From Petaurus breviceps papuanus (lineage: Eukaryota; Chordata; Mammalia; Diprotodontia; Petauridae), in assembly GCA_028583685.1 (NCBI GenBank), contig JAMXIF010001194.1, positions 23,597,471-23,661,470 on the forward strand: a DNA stretch of 64,000 nt. Direction: 5' to 3'. Positions 42,101 through 55,200 of this stretch are shown here, piece after piece (within the stretch, counting starts at the first letter, position 1; each line of letters opens with the position of its first letter). The position numbers and the translations under genes were made by a program. The notes below the pieces were generated by a model. It saw only the letters and a list, made by a program, of their open reading frames with translations, ran no database searches and was not told where the DNA came from.

Positions 42101-45100
42101 AAATAAAACCAGAGATGGGGGTTGTCCAAGGTCACATAGTGACAGAATCACAACTAGAACTCAGCTCTCTTGAGTTCAGTCCAGGGCTCCTTCTCCTTCC
42201 CTATCCTTCCTCTTGTCTGGAACATTTCACTACAATTAATGGACTACTGGGACAAGACAAAATATGGTAAATATGCATTACCTCCTCCTCTCCCTCAGCC
42301 CTGAAATGAGAAGCCTCTTTGTATTCCCCTGCCCTGCCTGGTGGCTCCCACAAGACTTCTAGCTGGGCTCTGTTGGGACTTGGGTGGTTTTTATCAGAAG
42401 GGATGATTTGTGCCTAGAGGGGTTGATTATGCAGGAAAGAATGAGGATGAGCTATGATTTATCTCATTCCCCAATGAAGGGTGGGTGATACACACAGGTT
42501 CTGGATTTGCTGGCAAGGCTGATTTTTGTACTTCTCCAGGGCACCCCAGGGAGGAGAGGCATCCAGGGGGAGCAAGGGACTCCAGGACCTAGAGTAAGTA
42601 AGTCATTAAACTCTGGCCTCTGGGATCCCCAGAATCTTCACATAAAACTTCTACCCAGTGCCAGACTGTCAAGGAAGCACCAGTCAGCAGAATGTTCTGC
42701 TGCAGGGGCTGGGATGGGGGTGGGGAAGCCTCTCTTGAGAGAAGGAGGGAGGGAAGGGGAAGGAGACACAGTTCCACCGAACTAATTAACTTTGATGATA
42801 ACATTACTACCAACACCCAGGGATGCAAGGCAGCCGAGCTTAAGGGATAAGGAATTAAAGAAGGATCCATCTCTCTGTTGGGGAAATTCTGTGCTCCCCA
42901 CCTCATGATCATGCTCTCCCCGATAGTGAATTCTCAAGTCTGTAGAAAACCAATTCAAACTTCAGAGCTTTCATGAATACTAATCTTCGTGGCTAGGGCA
43001 GACGCAGTTTGGAAGCAGAGCCCTCCTTCCCCAAACCCCTTAATAATGATAAACTGGGGCCATCCACCCACCCTGATGTTCTAGAGGGGGAATGGGGGAA
43101 CGTCTCATGTATGAGAGGACAAGGATGCTAGAAATAGCAGCTTCAGGGGAGGAAGAAGACAAGGAGGAGGAAAAAAGGGCTAAAAAGTGAGGGCTAAAAA
43201 GAACTGGAAACTCATATACATACAGTTGTAGCATACACTCAGCACTACAACTCCCAGAATCAGGGATACTGGGGTTAGCTACTGGCAATAATACCCCCCA
43301 CTCCATCTTATTCTTCTGAGAAGAGGTCTAGTGGTTATCAGACTGCCAAAGGGGCACATGATCAAAAAATGTGAAGAATCCCTTGCTCTAAGGTTTTTCT
43401 TTATGTTCATTGTCATAGATGTCATCTCTGTGTGTAAGGGTAGGGATGGAGAGAGGGCAGGACAAAGTGTGATTGATTTTCCCCCAGGGCTCTGCATCCC
43501 CCCCCACAAAAAAATTGCCCCCCATCCCATACCACTCAGAGATTCTTTTTCATTCATGGTGCAATGGAAAAAAGGAGGTGGATTTGGAGTCAGAAAGTCT
43601 AAATTCAAATCCTGACTCTTCTACCTGTGGATGTCAAACAATTTACTTTCTCTGTTCTCAGTTTCTTCATTTCTAAAATGAAGATGTTAGACTTGATGGT
43701 CTTTATTTTAAAAAATTAATTATCTATTTATTTTTAGTTTTCAACATTCACTTTTTTAAGATTTTGACTTGTTTCCCTCTCCCTCCTCTCCTCTTTCCCC
43801 AAGATGGTATGTAATCAGATATAGGCTATAATGTTAACATAATATTTTAATATAATATTAAACATATTTCCCATGTTGTGAAAGAAGAGTCAGAGCAAAA
43901 GGGAAAATCATGAGAAAGAAAAAAACAAGAAAAGAGAGCAAATAGTCTGCTAGGATCTACATTCAGATTCCATAGTTCGTTCTCTGGATGTGAATAGCAT
44001 TTTCCATAATGAGTCTTGGAGTTGTTTTAGACTATTGTCTTAGAGCATTGCTGAGAAGAGCTAAGTCTAATAAGGTCCTTCATCACACAATATTGCTGTT
44101 ACCATGTACAATGTTCTCCTGGTTCTGCTCACTTCACTCAGCAGATCTGATGACCTTTAAATAATCTTCCAATGTGAAATCTTTGTTCTCTCCATTGCAA
44201 CCATGATTCCCAAGATGGCTTTCCACTATAATCCTATGAGCTCTTCAGGAATAGTCCCTGCCTACACACAAAAAGGCCTGGGATGGGCCAGTATATTATA
44301 TTCATTCAATTTCCCAGGCCAACCAAAGCTTGGAAACTTCTGTGAATTCAAGCAACACACATTTAGCAAATGTGTCCAGTGTCCAGTGAGTTTCACTGTG
44401 AATTAAGGATAAATTTCCCATGCTCTGGTCTCTCACCAGGCTCTGCTCCTCTCTCTAGAAAATAAGCTCTTGCCACAAGATGTCAGCTCTTCTCCCTCCT
44501 GGTTGTACTGGTCAGAACCAATTCCATTTCCCGTCAATTCCTTGTTGAGAGTGAAGTAGGAAAATGACAGTGAGGGATAAGGAACCTCTTAGCACCTTCA
44601 GCCGGCTCCCTGGAACTCAGTAGACCATACGTGACTAGGATTATAGACTTATATGATCACAGATGTAGGGTTAGAAGGGAGTTTAAAGACTATTTAGTCC
44701 AACTTCCTCATTTTATAGATAAGAAAACTGGGGCACAGAGAAGTTAAGTGACTTGCTCAAGGTCATATAGGTGCCAAATGGCAAAGTTAGTGCTTTTTCT
44801 GCCTCCTGTCCTTGCTTGTGAATCTAAACCCTCCTGGCATCAAGTCATCCAGGATCCCTACAACATGGTAGATGTTGGATTGTCCTGGAAGATAGATGCA
44901 GTGATTATCATCCCTATCTAACCCTTGTCCCAAAGCCCATTTATCCAAATTACAGCAAAACAAAAATCAGAGAGGTTATATGCCAGACAATAAAGCACAA
45001 AGGAACTCTTCCATTGGGAGTGAGATAGCTCAACCAAGAGAGAATGTCCTTGATCTCAACCAAGGGGAAATTCCCCAAAGTCTCTATAGTAGCAAGATGA

Positions 45101-46197
45101 GAGTAAGGACATGATAGAAATTGCCAGTTTCTCTCGTGGCTTCCTAGTCTTTTTCTTCAGGAACCTGACGTGGGATTGACCTCTTCCATCTTCTCTATTG
45201 AAGCTGGAAGCCAGGAGCACCCAAATGATGGGACTCCAAAAGAGGACTAACTGAAGAACTAAAGCTCTCTCCTCTTGAAAACTTTATCTTTCTCCTCATG
45301 CAGGGGAAGGCCTTTATCTCCATCAATGAGGAGAGAGTCACATACCAATGAACTTTGGGACAGGGTTTATACCCATTCTACAGATGATGAAATTGAAGCA
45401 AACAGGTTAAGTGATTTGCCCTGGGTCACACAGCTAGTACAAACAGAGCTTGGCTTTGATTGGATCATAGGTTGGAAGCTTTTGAGGGTTTATTGCAGAA
45501 TCAATGAGAAAAGATGTGGCTTCATCTTTCATCTCCTCTCTGTCCTTAGGGAGAACCAGGTCCACCAGGACAGACTGGACCAGAGGGCCCTGGAGGTCAG
45601 CAGGGGTCACCAGGGACTCAAGGTCTCACCGTTCAGGGACCTGTGGTAGGTAATTCTTCCTTCTCTCTTCCTCTTCTCTTAACCCCCTTATAAAACCACC
45701 TATGTCTATTTCTCAACCTATTGATTAATACTTTAGGCATATAAAATTAGCGTCAAGGGAAACTGTAGGAAGGGGTCCTATTGTTTTGTTCCTGTGCAGG
45801 GTCCACCAGGGGTCAAAGGTGAGAAGGGGGACATTGGACATCCAGGCTTACAGGTACTGTGTACAAAATGGTGCTTTGTCTGGGCACTGGGCTAGGGAAG
45901 ATGGGAACCTTTCTTATTACCATGAAGTATATTTCCCAGAAAGTCTAGAACTTTCAAAGAAGGCATTTGACCCTTAAAGAGTCCAGGGACCCAAGGACTT
46001 CTTCCTCTACACTCATATTCTGAGGATTTCCTCCTACAGGGCCACCCTGGCCACCAAGGACCACCTGGGAGACATGGCCTCCAAGGTCCAAAGGTAAAAA
46101 TACTTTTGACACATAGAGTGGTTCCCCAAAACATCCTACCAAGCCAAGAAATGAAGTATCAAAGTATGTGTTATGTAAATGCATATGTGCCTGAGTG

Positions 46198-46245
<48 letters not shown>

Positions 46246-49200
46246 AAGGATCTTGACCTGGCTCTCCTCTCTACCCCTTAAGGAACAGTTACCCATACTC
46301 AATTTCAGGCCTAATCCTAAAACCTTGATTTTTATTTCTAGGGAATGAGGGGATTTGAAGGCACAGCTGGCTTCCCAGGACCTCCTGNNNNNNNNNNAGG
46401 TGGAGTATAGTGGGAAGCAGGCGGAGGAAAAAGAATGAAGAGGAGAGCCAAACTCCCCAGAGTCCTTGAGCCAAATACCTTCCATGCTCCTGTCATGAGG
46501 ATCACAGCACTGGGGGAAGGCGGAGATGAAACTTGCTCAGTGAGTAACAGCCTGCCACTCTTCGATCAGGGGAACTTTGGTGGACAGGCTGTCAGTCTGT
46601 GCCCCCCACCCCCAGCTCTGCAGCTTCCAGTGATTTCCTTTCTCTATTGGATTTCTCTGGCTCCTTGCCTCCAGGATGCTGGGGGCACTGTGCAGGGAAC
46701 TTTGAATCAAGAACAGAAGAATAGAACATCAGAGCATCAGTGATGCCCCCAGGGTTATCCCCACAGCTCCTCCAGGCCAGGATCCAGCCTTTTTTTGGGG
46801 GGGTGGCAGAGAGGTTCAGGGAAGGAGAGGTAACTGTCTTCCATAATGTCATCTTCACTTTTAATTTCCTGTACCAACCTAAGCAATTTGGGACCTTTAA
46901 AAATCTAATCAGAATTTTTGTTGCTATTCATTATTAGGAAATTTACTAGCATTGAAGTAATTATTAGACATTTCACCAGTGCATGGGGCCATGGTGGGAA
47001 GGGAAGAGCTGAAGGGGAGGGATGAGAGGAAGACAGAGGATGATGAGAAGGAGGGCCCTCCATGTAAGACCCCAAGGATCAATTCAACCAGGATTTTCTG
47101 ATTCCTACCACAGGCCAGTTTTGAGCTTGTCTATGCTGTGGGAGAGTTGGAGCTAATATGGCTCTTGCTCTTGGGGATCTCATAAGCTCTCTAATTTAGG
47201 GGGACACTAAGGAAGAGAAGACCCAGGCAAGTCCTACCTTCAGGTCTCTGGATGTCCCTAAGAATAGAAGATTCTCTGACAGTTCCAGAGCTGGAAGGGA
47301 CCAAAGTGACCATCTAGTCTAACCATTCTCATTTCACAGGTGAAGGAACTTAGGCCAGTGAGGTCAAGTGATTTATCCAAGGCCACATAGGTAGCAAGCA
47401 TTAGATGTAGGATTTGAACTCAGGGATTCTGCCCCAATTGCCTAGAGTCAATACTCTTTCCATTACACCATGCTGTTTCTTTAATTAGCAAACAAGTGTA
47501 GTGGCAATCATATTGGCATACCCAGGATGGCTGTTAGCACAGGTTCTTAGATTTGCTTTACTAGGAAAGATAGCTGTTTAAGGGGTCAACAATCTTTTTA
47601 AATTACATTCATTAGTTCAAGGGGAGAGTCAGCACCTTGAACTTTAGAGAAAATACAAACAGAAAATACAACAGAGAGAGAAAGACCAACAGACAGGGCT
47701 CTGACTGCCTGAATCAACTATATACTTTACATACATCCCTGGATCAAGAGAGCCTTTACATCTGAGCAGTCAGGGAGCTCTGAACATGCAGTCACTCAGA
47801 ATCTCAACCAGGAAATCACAAGATCCTTCTTATAAGCAAGCCCCCAAAGCAAAATACCAACTCAGAGTATATATACACTTCTCAGAGTCAGAAGGCATCA
47901 CAACCCTTGAGACTCAATGCCTAATTAGAAATTAGCAAAAGGTGCCAAAGCCTTCCTACAAGCAAACCTCCCCTAAGCAAGCTTCCCTTAATGGGCTCCA
48001 GGTGAGGCCTATTAATGGGCAGGGAAGATCTTAAATTCCATTAACATTACAACCAGCTGCATCATTGCTTTGGTGGACTTACAGCAATGTGAGTACTTCC
48101 CCTGCTGGTGAAAAAGGAAGCCCCCTCCATGCTTTCTTGGGCAGTTAAGTGGCATAGTGGGTAGAGTGCCAGGCCTAGAGTACTGAGTTCAAATTTGATG
48201 TCAGACACGTACTAGCTGTGTGACCCTGGGCAACTCACTTAAGCCTATTTGCCTCAGTATTTTCATCTGTAAAATGAACTGGAGAAGGAAATGACAAACC
48301 ACTCTAGAATCTCTGCCAAGAAAACCCCAAATGGAGTCAGACATGAATGAAAAACACCTAAACCACAACAAAACCATGCTTTCTCATCATGCATAATTCT
48401 TGTCCGAGGTTTCCCACGAATTCCATATAGAGAATCAACTCAATGAACTGAAGATTTTCCTCTTGTTCTTTTACTATCTGAGGGTACCATGGTAGTTAAG
48501 AGCTGGTAATTCTATAGCTTTGAAGTTTGTAAAACACTTTACATGTGTTAACTCATCTGATTCTCACAAGTACCCTGAGAGATAGGTGCTATTATTATCC
48601 CCATTTTACAGAGGAGGAGCTGAGTAATTTGCCAAGGGTCACAAAGCTACTGAGTGTCTGAGGCTAAGATATAACTCAGGTCTCTCTGATTCTAAGACCT
48701 GTGCTTTGTTCACTGAAGTACTTAGCTTCTTTTAACATTTGGCTTGATCATCTGCCATCTTCTATTCCCACTACACAATCTGTCCACATCTTTTTTCAAG
48801 TATGTCCTTGATTTCATACCACTGTGGCACAAAAGAGTGAGGTCCCCAGATCAGTAAACCTTCATGGAGTAGGTCACAATTGGGACAGGCCGTGAATAAC
48901 AGGTAAATTTGGAGTGGAGGGGAAAGGCATCAAAGGTAGGGAAAGCAGCATAAGAAAAGGGGTACAGATGGGGAACAAACATGGCACTGGTTTCACACTG
49001 TAGGAGCCAGTAGGGATAAGCCAGAGAGCATCCAATCTACATCTCCCTACCCATATTACAGATGAGGAAACTGAGGTCTATGTCCCAGGGACAGTGAAGA
49101 GACTGACCTGGATGGAACAAAGACTTATGTAAGAGAGCAGTGCATAGATAGGGCAGGGTTAGATGGTGGAGGGCCTTGAATATCGTGCTACAAAATCTAG

Positions 49201-52200
49201 GCTTCATGCAGTAGGCAGCGGGGAGTTCTCTTAGGTTCTTGAGCTAGGAAGGGGAACCCCACATAATGCTGAAGCCCTGGGAAGTTACCTTGGATGGTAA
49301 TCCTTCCCTAAGGGCACAGTAGTATGGCATGTTAGACTTGAAGTCAATAAGATTTATCTTCCTGTGTTTGTTGGGAGTGTGGGCTGAGAGGTTGTGATAT
49401 CTGCTTCCATTTGCAGGGTTTTCAGGGAATAGCTGGTGCCAGAGGCATCAATGGGGAGAAGGGCCCCCCTGGAGACGTGGGACCCACGGTGAGTATAGAG
49501 CTGACAAACCGCCAGGCTTTTGAGGCAGGGGGCTGGGGCTTGAAAGAGTGGAATGGTGTGGATGTTGTTGATATTCTGTGGATTCACCTCCTTTAGTGGG
49601 TTGTAGAAAAGAGATATGTGAAGCAATTTTTGGAAAAAAGAATCCTATTTTTATGACCTAGGCTATTTCTCTTTAAAATAAAAATTTTGGGGGGGGTAAA
49701 GAAAAACATTAGTACCCTACCTCCTATATAGCTGTCAACAAAAGCTTAGAATTGTATATGCTAGATTTATTTAAAGAGGAACAGACCTGGATAAGTTGGG
49801 CTCAGTCCTTGGATTTAGAACAATGATGATACGTCAGAAAAATCTACTGCTGCTCTGTATCTTGTGGCTGGACACAGGGGGCTGGGAGAAAGGGCCCTTT
49901 GGCTTTCCCTCTTGGATTGGAATGCTGAATTGCTCTTCCCAAGTCCTGGTCCCCTGCAGCAGTCCCCAGTTACCCATGCTGTGCAGGCATCAGAGGCCCC
50001 TAGCTCATGCAGTAAATGCCCAGCAGGGAGAGGAGATTTTGCCTGGAGTTAGTAGCTTGTCCAATCCTGGCAAAGTGTCGTGTGAATGACATCGCTCCTT
50101 CCCAAAGAGGACCTCTGGAGGCTGGCTTCTCTCTGGACACCCCCAGGTGAAGCAGAGGGTAGTTTACACAGAAATGAACTCTTGAGCCTGGGGTTTACAA
50201 GAACCAGTGTGTCCTACATGCGAAGCGCTGACATTGAGTACCCAGTGGGAAAAGTAAATGCCAGAATGTCAGCAGTGCCCCTAAAACTTTGAATGATAAC
50301 TGGGGAAGGGGGGCAGAAGGCAGGGGAGGCCAGATAATCTGAGGAAGTTGTGCCATCCTTCTCATTGTTCTCTCTGAAGGTTAGGAATGTTGATAGTTAT
50401 CCCTGACCACCCTTCACAACCAGCCCATTTACTCAATAAACATAGTTTAAGTGCCCCTCAGGACCTGGTGTTCAGGGCTCTGGGAGATAAAAAGATCAGA
50501 CAGAAGTGAATGTTTGTAAATTTTTTTTGAAGCTGTTTGTATTTCTAGCCTGTACAACATGGAGGCACTAAGTCCTTAAATTGATTCCCATCTGCATGAC
50601 ATAGGACAGCCTTTTCTTTGTCTTAAGTTGATTTCTTTCAAATTCACAGAAAGGCCCCTCATTCTGTTATATGAAAGTGAAGGAACAGGATTATGATCAC
50701 CCTTTCATGTCCTCTCTCAGCTTCTCTCCTTCCACCTTGAAGAGGGTCTCCTCTTTCAAGATTTCCCCATGCTGTTTGCTTGTCTTGCTTCCAGAAAGAA
50801 AATTCAACTACTTTCTGCCAATCAGGCATTTCCTGAAATCTTGAATTAGGCCAGAAGGCTTATTCAGGCCAAGGCAGGGACAGCAGCCAGAATGAGTGTA
50901 CAGTATTACATATTCCAAACCTCTCTCTGTGTATCTGTGCTCAAATATCTATCCACACAGCTGCCCCCTTATTTGAATGCTGCAAACCTGTCCTCACATC
51001 CCCATGCATATCTGCGAAGTCCACATCCAAACATAAGGCACAGTAGGTTGCATATTCCCAGCTTCTCTCTCTGTTTATACACTCACAAGAGCAAACACAG
51101 GAATGCTTGTGAGCAATGCTCACATTCTCCAAGCCTTTTGCTATGTGCTTGCCTGCATTCTCATTTTCATTCTGTCTCTATCTGTCTGTCTCATCCCATT
51201 CCCACCCAGGAAGCGTTAGACTGAACTTAAAGAGACAGGACCAGCAAGCACCAGATAAAGGGTTCCTGGATAAGGGACCCTAAGCAGGGGGCTTTCACAT
51301 CCTACAAAGAGCAAGGACTTCGGGTTAATTGAGGATGCCTTGGTATTAGCCAGGGCCACAGTTGCAGTCACCCTGAGTGAGATTCAGACCCCAGACATCC
51401 TCAGCTGAGTTTTCTTCTTCCTTCCTTTCAGATTCCTGAGAATTCTGATAATCATGTGTGTCTTTCTTTCCTTCCTTCCTGTTCAGGGACTTCCTGGGCC
51501 CAAAGGAGAGCGAGGAGAGAAGGTAAGGCCTTTCACTGTGCTGTTCCATTTCTGGTCAGCAAGCCTGCAAAAGGATACGCCCACCTTGCAATCCAGATTT
51601 CTTTCGTGTTCTCAGGGCATGCAGGATCATGCAATGTCCACCATTATTATTAGTAGTAGCAGTAATCATAACAACAATAATAAAGCACTGTACAGTTTAC
51701 AGAGCAGTTTATAAAACACTTTACAATTTACAAAGCACTTTACCTACATCATCTTGTTTATGCCTACCAGACACCAGAGATCTATGAGACAGGAAGTGCT
51801 AGTGTCCTTATGCCCATTTTATGGATGAGGAAACTAAAGCCTGGAAAGGGAGAGTGATTTGCCAAGAGTCACATAATTAGTAAGAATAAAAGCTTAGGCT
51901 TTTTGGCTTTATGTCCAGTGCTCTCAGACCATGCTGCTGCTCACCCCAGACTTCCATGTGTAATGTACACCATGTAATAACAGAAAGGTAGTTATTTTCT
52001 GTTTACTTCTGCCATTCCTAACACAGCCTATAGCACTGCCCATTTTAAACTTTCATGGCTCACTAACTTAGCCTAACTTTCAAATTCTCTGCAGATTAAA
52101 TTCCTATTATGCTGTTGTGCCTTATAAAAATAATGTTTGCTTCTTAGGGAGAACCTCAGTCCCTTGCCACCATTTACCAGTTGGTCAGCCAGGCTTGTGA

Positions 52201-55200
52201 GCAGTTGATTCAGAGTGAGTAATAATAACAGAACAACCACAAATCACATTCATATCCTGCTTTAAGTTTTGCAAAGCCTTTATGTGATCTTATTTGATTC
52301 TCACAACAACGCTATAAAGTAGATACTGTTATTATCCACATTTTACAGTTTTGGAAGCTGAGATAAACTAGTTAGATGATTTTCCTAGGATCATACACTA
52401 GTAACTTGTACCCATTTGGGGACCTTCTTCTCAAAGTTCCAAATGATTAGGGGATGACTGAGTCAGGGCGGGTCTCAGTGACAGTTCCCTTAGGGAAGTC
52501 ACATTCTTTGGACAAGTAGGACCTGAAACCTTCTCCTGCCCAGGATAGGACAATGGCAAAAGTATGAAGTGAAATCCTATGAGACACTTCTTTCTGACCT
52601 CATCTCCTTTGCATCCTACCCTGTAGCCACCCAAACTAAAGAGCCATACCTTTGCCCAGTTCTCAACACATTTGCCTTTTTTTTTTTTTTAAAGCAATCG
52701 GGGTTAAGTAACTTGCTCAAGGTTACATGGCCAGTTATTTCCGGGTGTGGTGCTGAGTATCTGAACCCAGACTTGATCCAGGTCATCCCGACACTGGAGC
52801 CGATGCTCTTACTGAGCCACCTGGCTGACCCTAAGCAATTGGGGTTAAGTAACTTGCTCAAGGTTACACGGCCAGGTGTTTCTGGGTGGGTGCTAAGTGT
52901 CTGAGCCCGGGATTCGATCTCCAGGTCTTCTCAACACTGGAGCCAGTGCTCTCACTCGCTGTGCCACCTGGCCGCCCCTAACACATTTGCCTTTATATAG
53001 TGCCTCCATCCAAATGAATAAAAAGGCTCTCCCTTCAGTTGTGCTCTCCCTTTCCCATAAGGCAACAGGGTTCAGAGAGAATTGTTCTCCTGTTATGGAT
53101 GGGGAAACTAAGGCCCAGAGGGATTTGAGGGATTGGTTTTATAGTGATAGAACATAATCCCAGAGATCCCAATTCCCATCCCACCTCCCTCCTTCCTAGA
53201 TTTCCCTACTCTGTAGCCTTGTTCCCCATTCCTCCCCAACAGCTTTCCCTGGGACCCCCCAGTCTATAGGTTCTTTTTCTTCTAGTCCTCTCTGAAGAAT
53301 GAAAGTGACCAAATGCCTTTCTCTTCTCCTTCCCTAGCTCATGTGTTGAAATTTGATCCATTCCTTCATGAGAACACCAGACCACCAGTGCCTGTCTGGG
53401 AGGAGGAGGTGAAGTCCAGAGAACCAGGCTTACCTGGTCTTCCTAGTCTTCCTGGCCAAAAAGGAGACAGAGGAGAGGGTGGATTCCCTGGAGAGCCTGG
53501 GAGAGAGGGCTACCCAGGTATTTTAGCCTGCATATTCTTTATGGAAGAGGTCAGAGAGTTTATGGGTTATTTATCTGCTCAGAGGATTAAGGACTTGATT
53601 TGGTTGAAATTATAGAAATTAAATCTGCTTATGAGAAGAAAAACTTTTTTAACAATTAGAACTATCCATGAATGTAATTGGCTATCTCAGTAGAGAGTGG
53701 CTGACCCTCCACTAGAAATCTTTGAGCAAAGATTGGATGATCACTAATTGTGCCAGGTGGATTATATCATCCCTGAAAGTCCCTTCAACCCAGACATTCT
53801 GTGAGTGAGCGATAGACACTGCACCAGGCACCAGGATCTTCAGGATAAAATCCCTGCCTTCAGTGCGCTTGTATCCGAGTTGATATCAGGATTGGAATGG
53901 GACATGGTGGGACTTCTTTCCCTGGGAACATGAAAGAGGAAATAAAAGTCATGGAATATTAGAGCAGGAGGGGACCCCAGAGACCATCAAACCTAGACCT
54001 CTCATTTTGCAATTGAAGAAACTATAGCCCAGAGAAGGATCTTGCTTACCCCAAGGCCACACAGTTTATTGGTAGCAGAGATTAAGCATCTTCTAACACC
54101 CAGTTCAGTGCACTTTCTCTATCATACTATGCTTTATTGCCTTTTACTTAGCCCTGACTGAGGAATGTGAGGGGGTGAAGTTGGGGGGGTGGGGGTTGAT
54201 GGGGAAAGACAGGTTATAGGAGAATCTGAATCTGCCCATTGCTGGTCCCTGCACTAAGTCCTTACCAGCCCACCAACTGGTACCATTGACAGATAGGGCT
54301 GCCCCTGCCTTGACCATTGCAGAAACTGTCACATCTGGCTACTGCCTCCCCAGTCAGCTTGTTGCATGGTAGCCCTTTAGAGAACTAAGTCCCTTTTTTA
54401 CTCTGGGCCAGACCTTAGAGGCAGCTGCATTTCTGGGAGGAGGGGGGGGGGGGGGCTCATCAAGGAGGTTTGGTGGAGATGACCTTGGCAGGTGTCCGTC
54501 CTCCTGATTGGCTGGTGGCCACGGCAGCCAGCTTTCAATGCAGACGGAGGGTCGGAGATCAGATGCTGAGATGGATAGAGATGCCGATTCCAAGAGACAC
54601 AAGCGATGAGATTAGGGCTGGAAACCTTGCAGGGGGTGGGGAGAGCGAAAACAAAGAAGATGAGAAAAAAGGTATAAAGCTAGCCAAGGACAGACTTTGA
54701 ACCTGAATATCTTTTTGTAGGACTGTTTGCAGGGAAGGTTGTTATTTTTTCTCTCCCTCTGTCTTGTGCAGGAGTTCAGGTCTGTAGTTTAATTGGCAGG
54801 ATTCAGCTTAGACATCACAGGGCAACTAGGATCTGTCACTGTCGCTGGGGAAAGCCAGTGTTACACCATTCCTGCCTTTTTTATACTTGTACTATCACCT
54901 TCAACCTCTTTCTCTTGCACTACCCCCTTCTCACAGCTGTTCTCCCCTGTTCCTGAAAAAAACAGCTGGAGGGAGCAGATATTAGGCAGCTGCCTATAAC
55001 AAAGGTGGGAGGAGGCAGCAACCCCCGCAATCCTGGTGCTTATTACTGGCAGAATCTGGGGGTGGGGAGAGGAGGCCCTGTGTCAGATAGAAATCAATGC
55101 AGTGAAGAGTGTTTGATCAAGAGCTGAGATGACTATAGACCCCAGGGGACTTTCATCCCTGTCACTAGCTTGTACCATTAAGAAGCAAAAGGAGGCTGAG

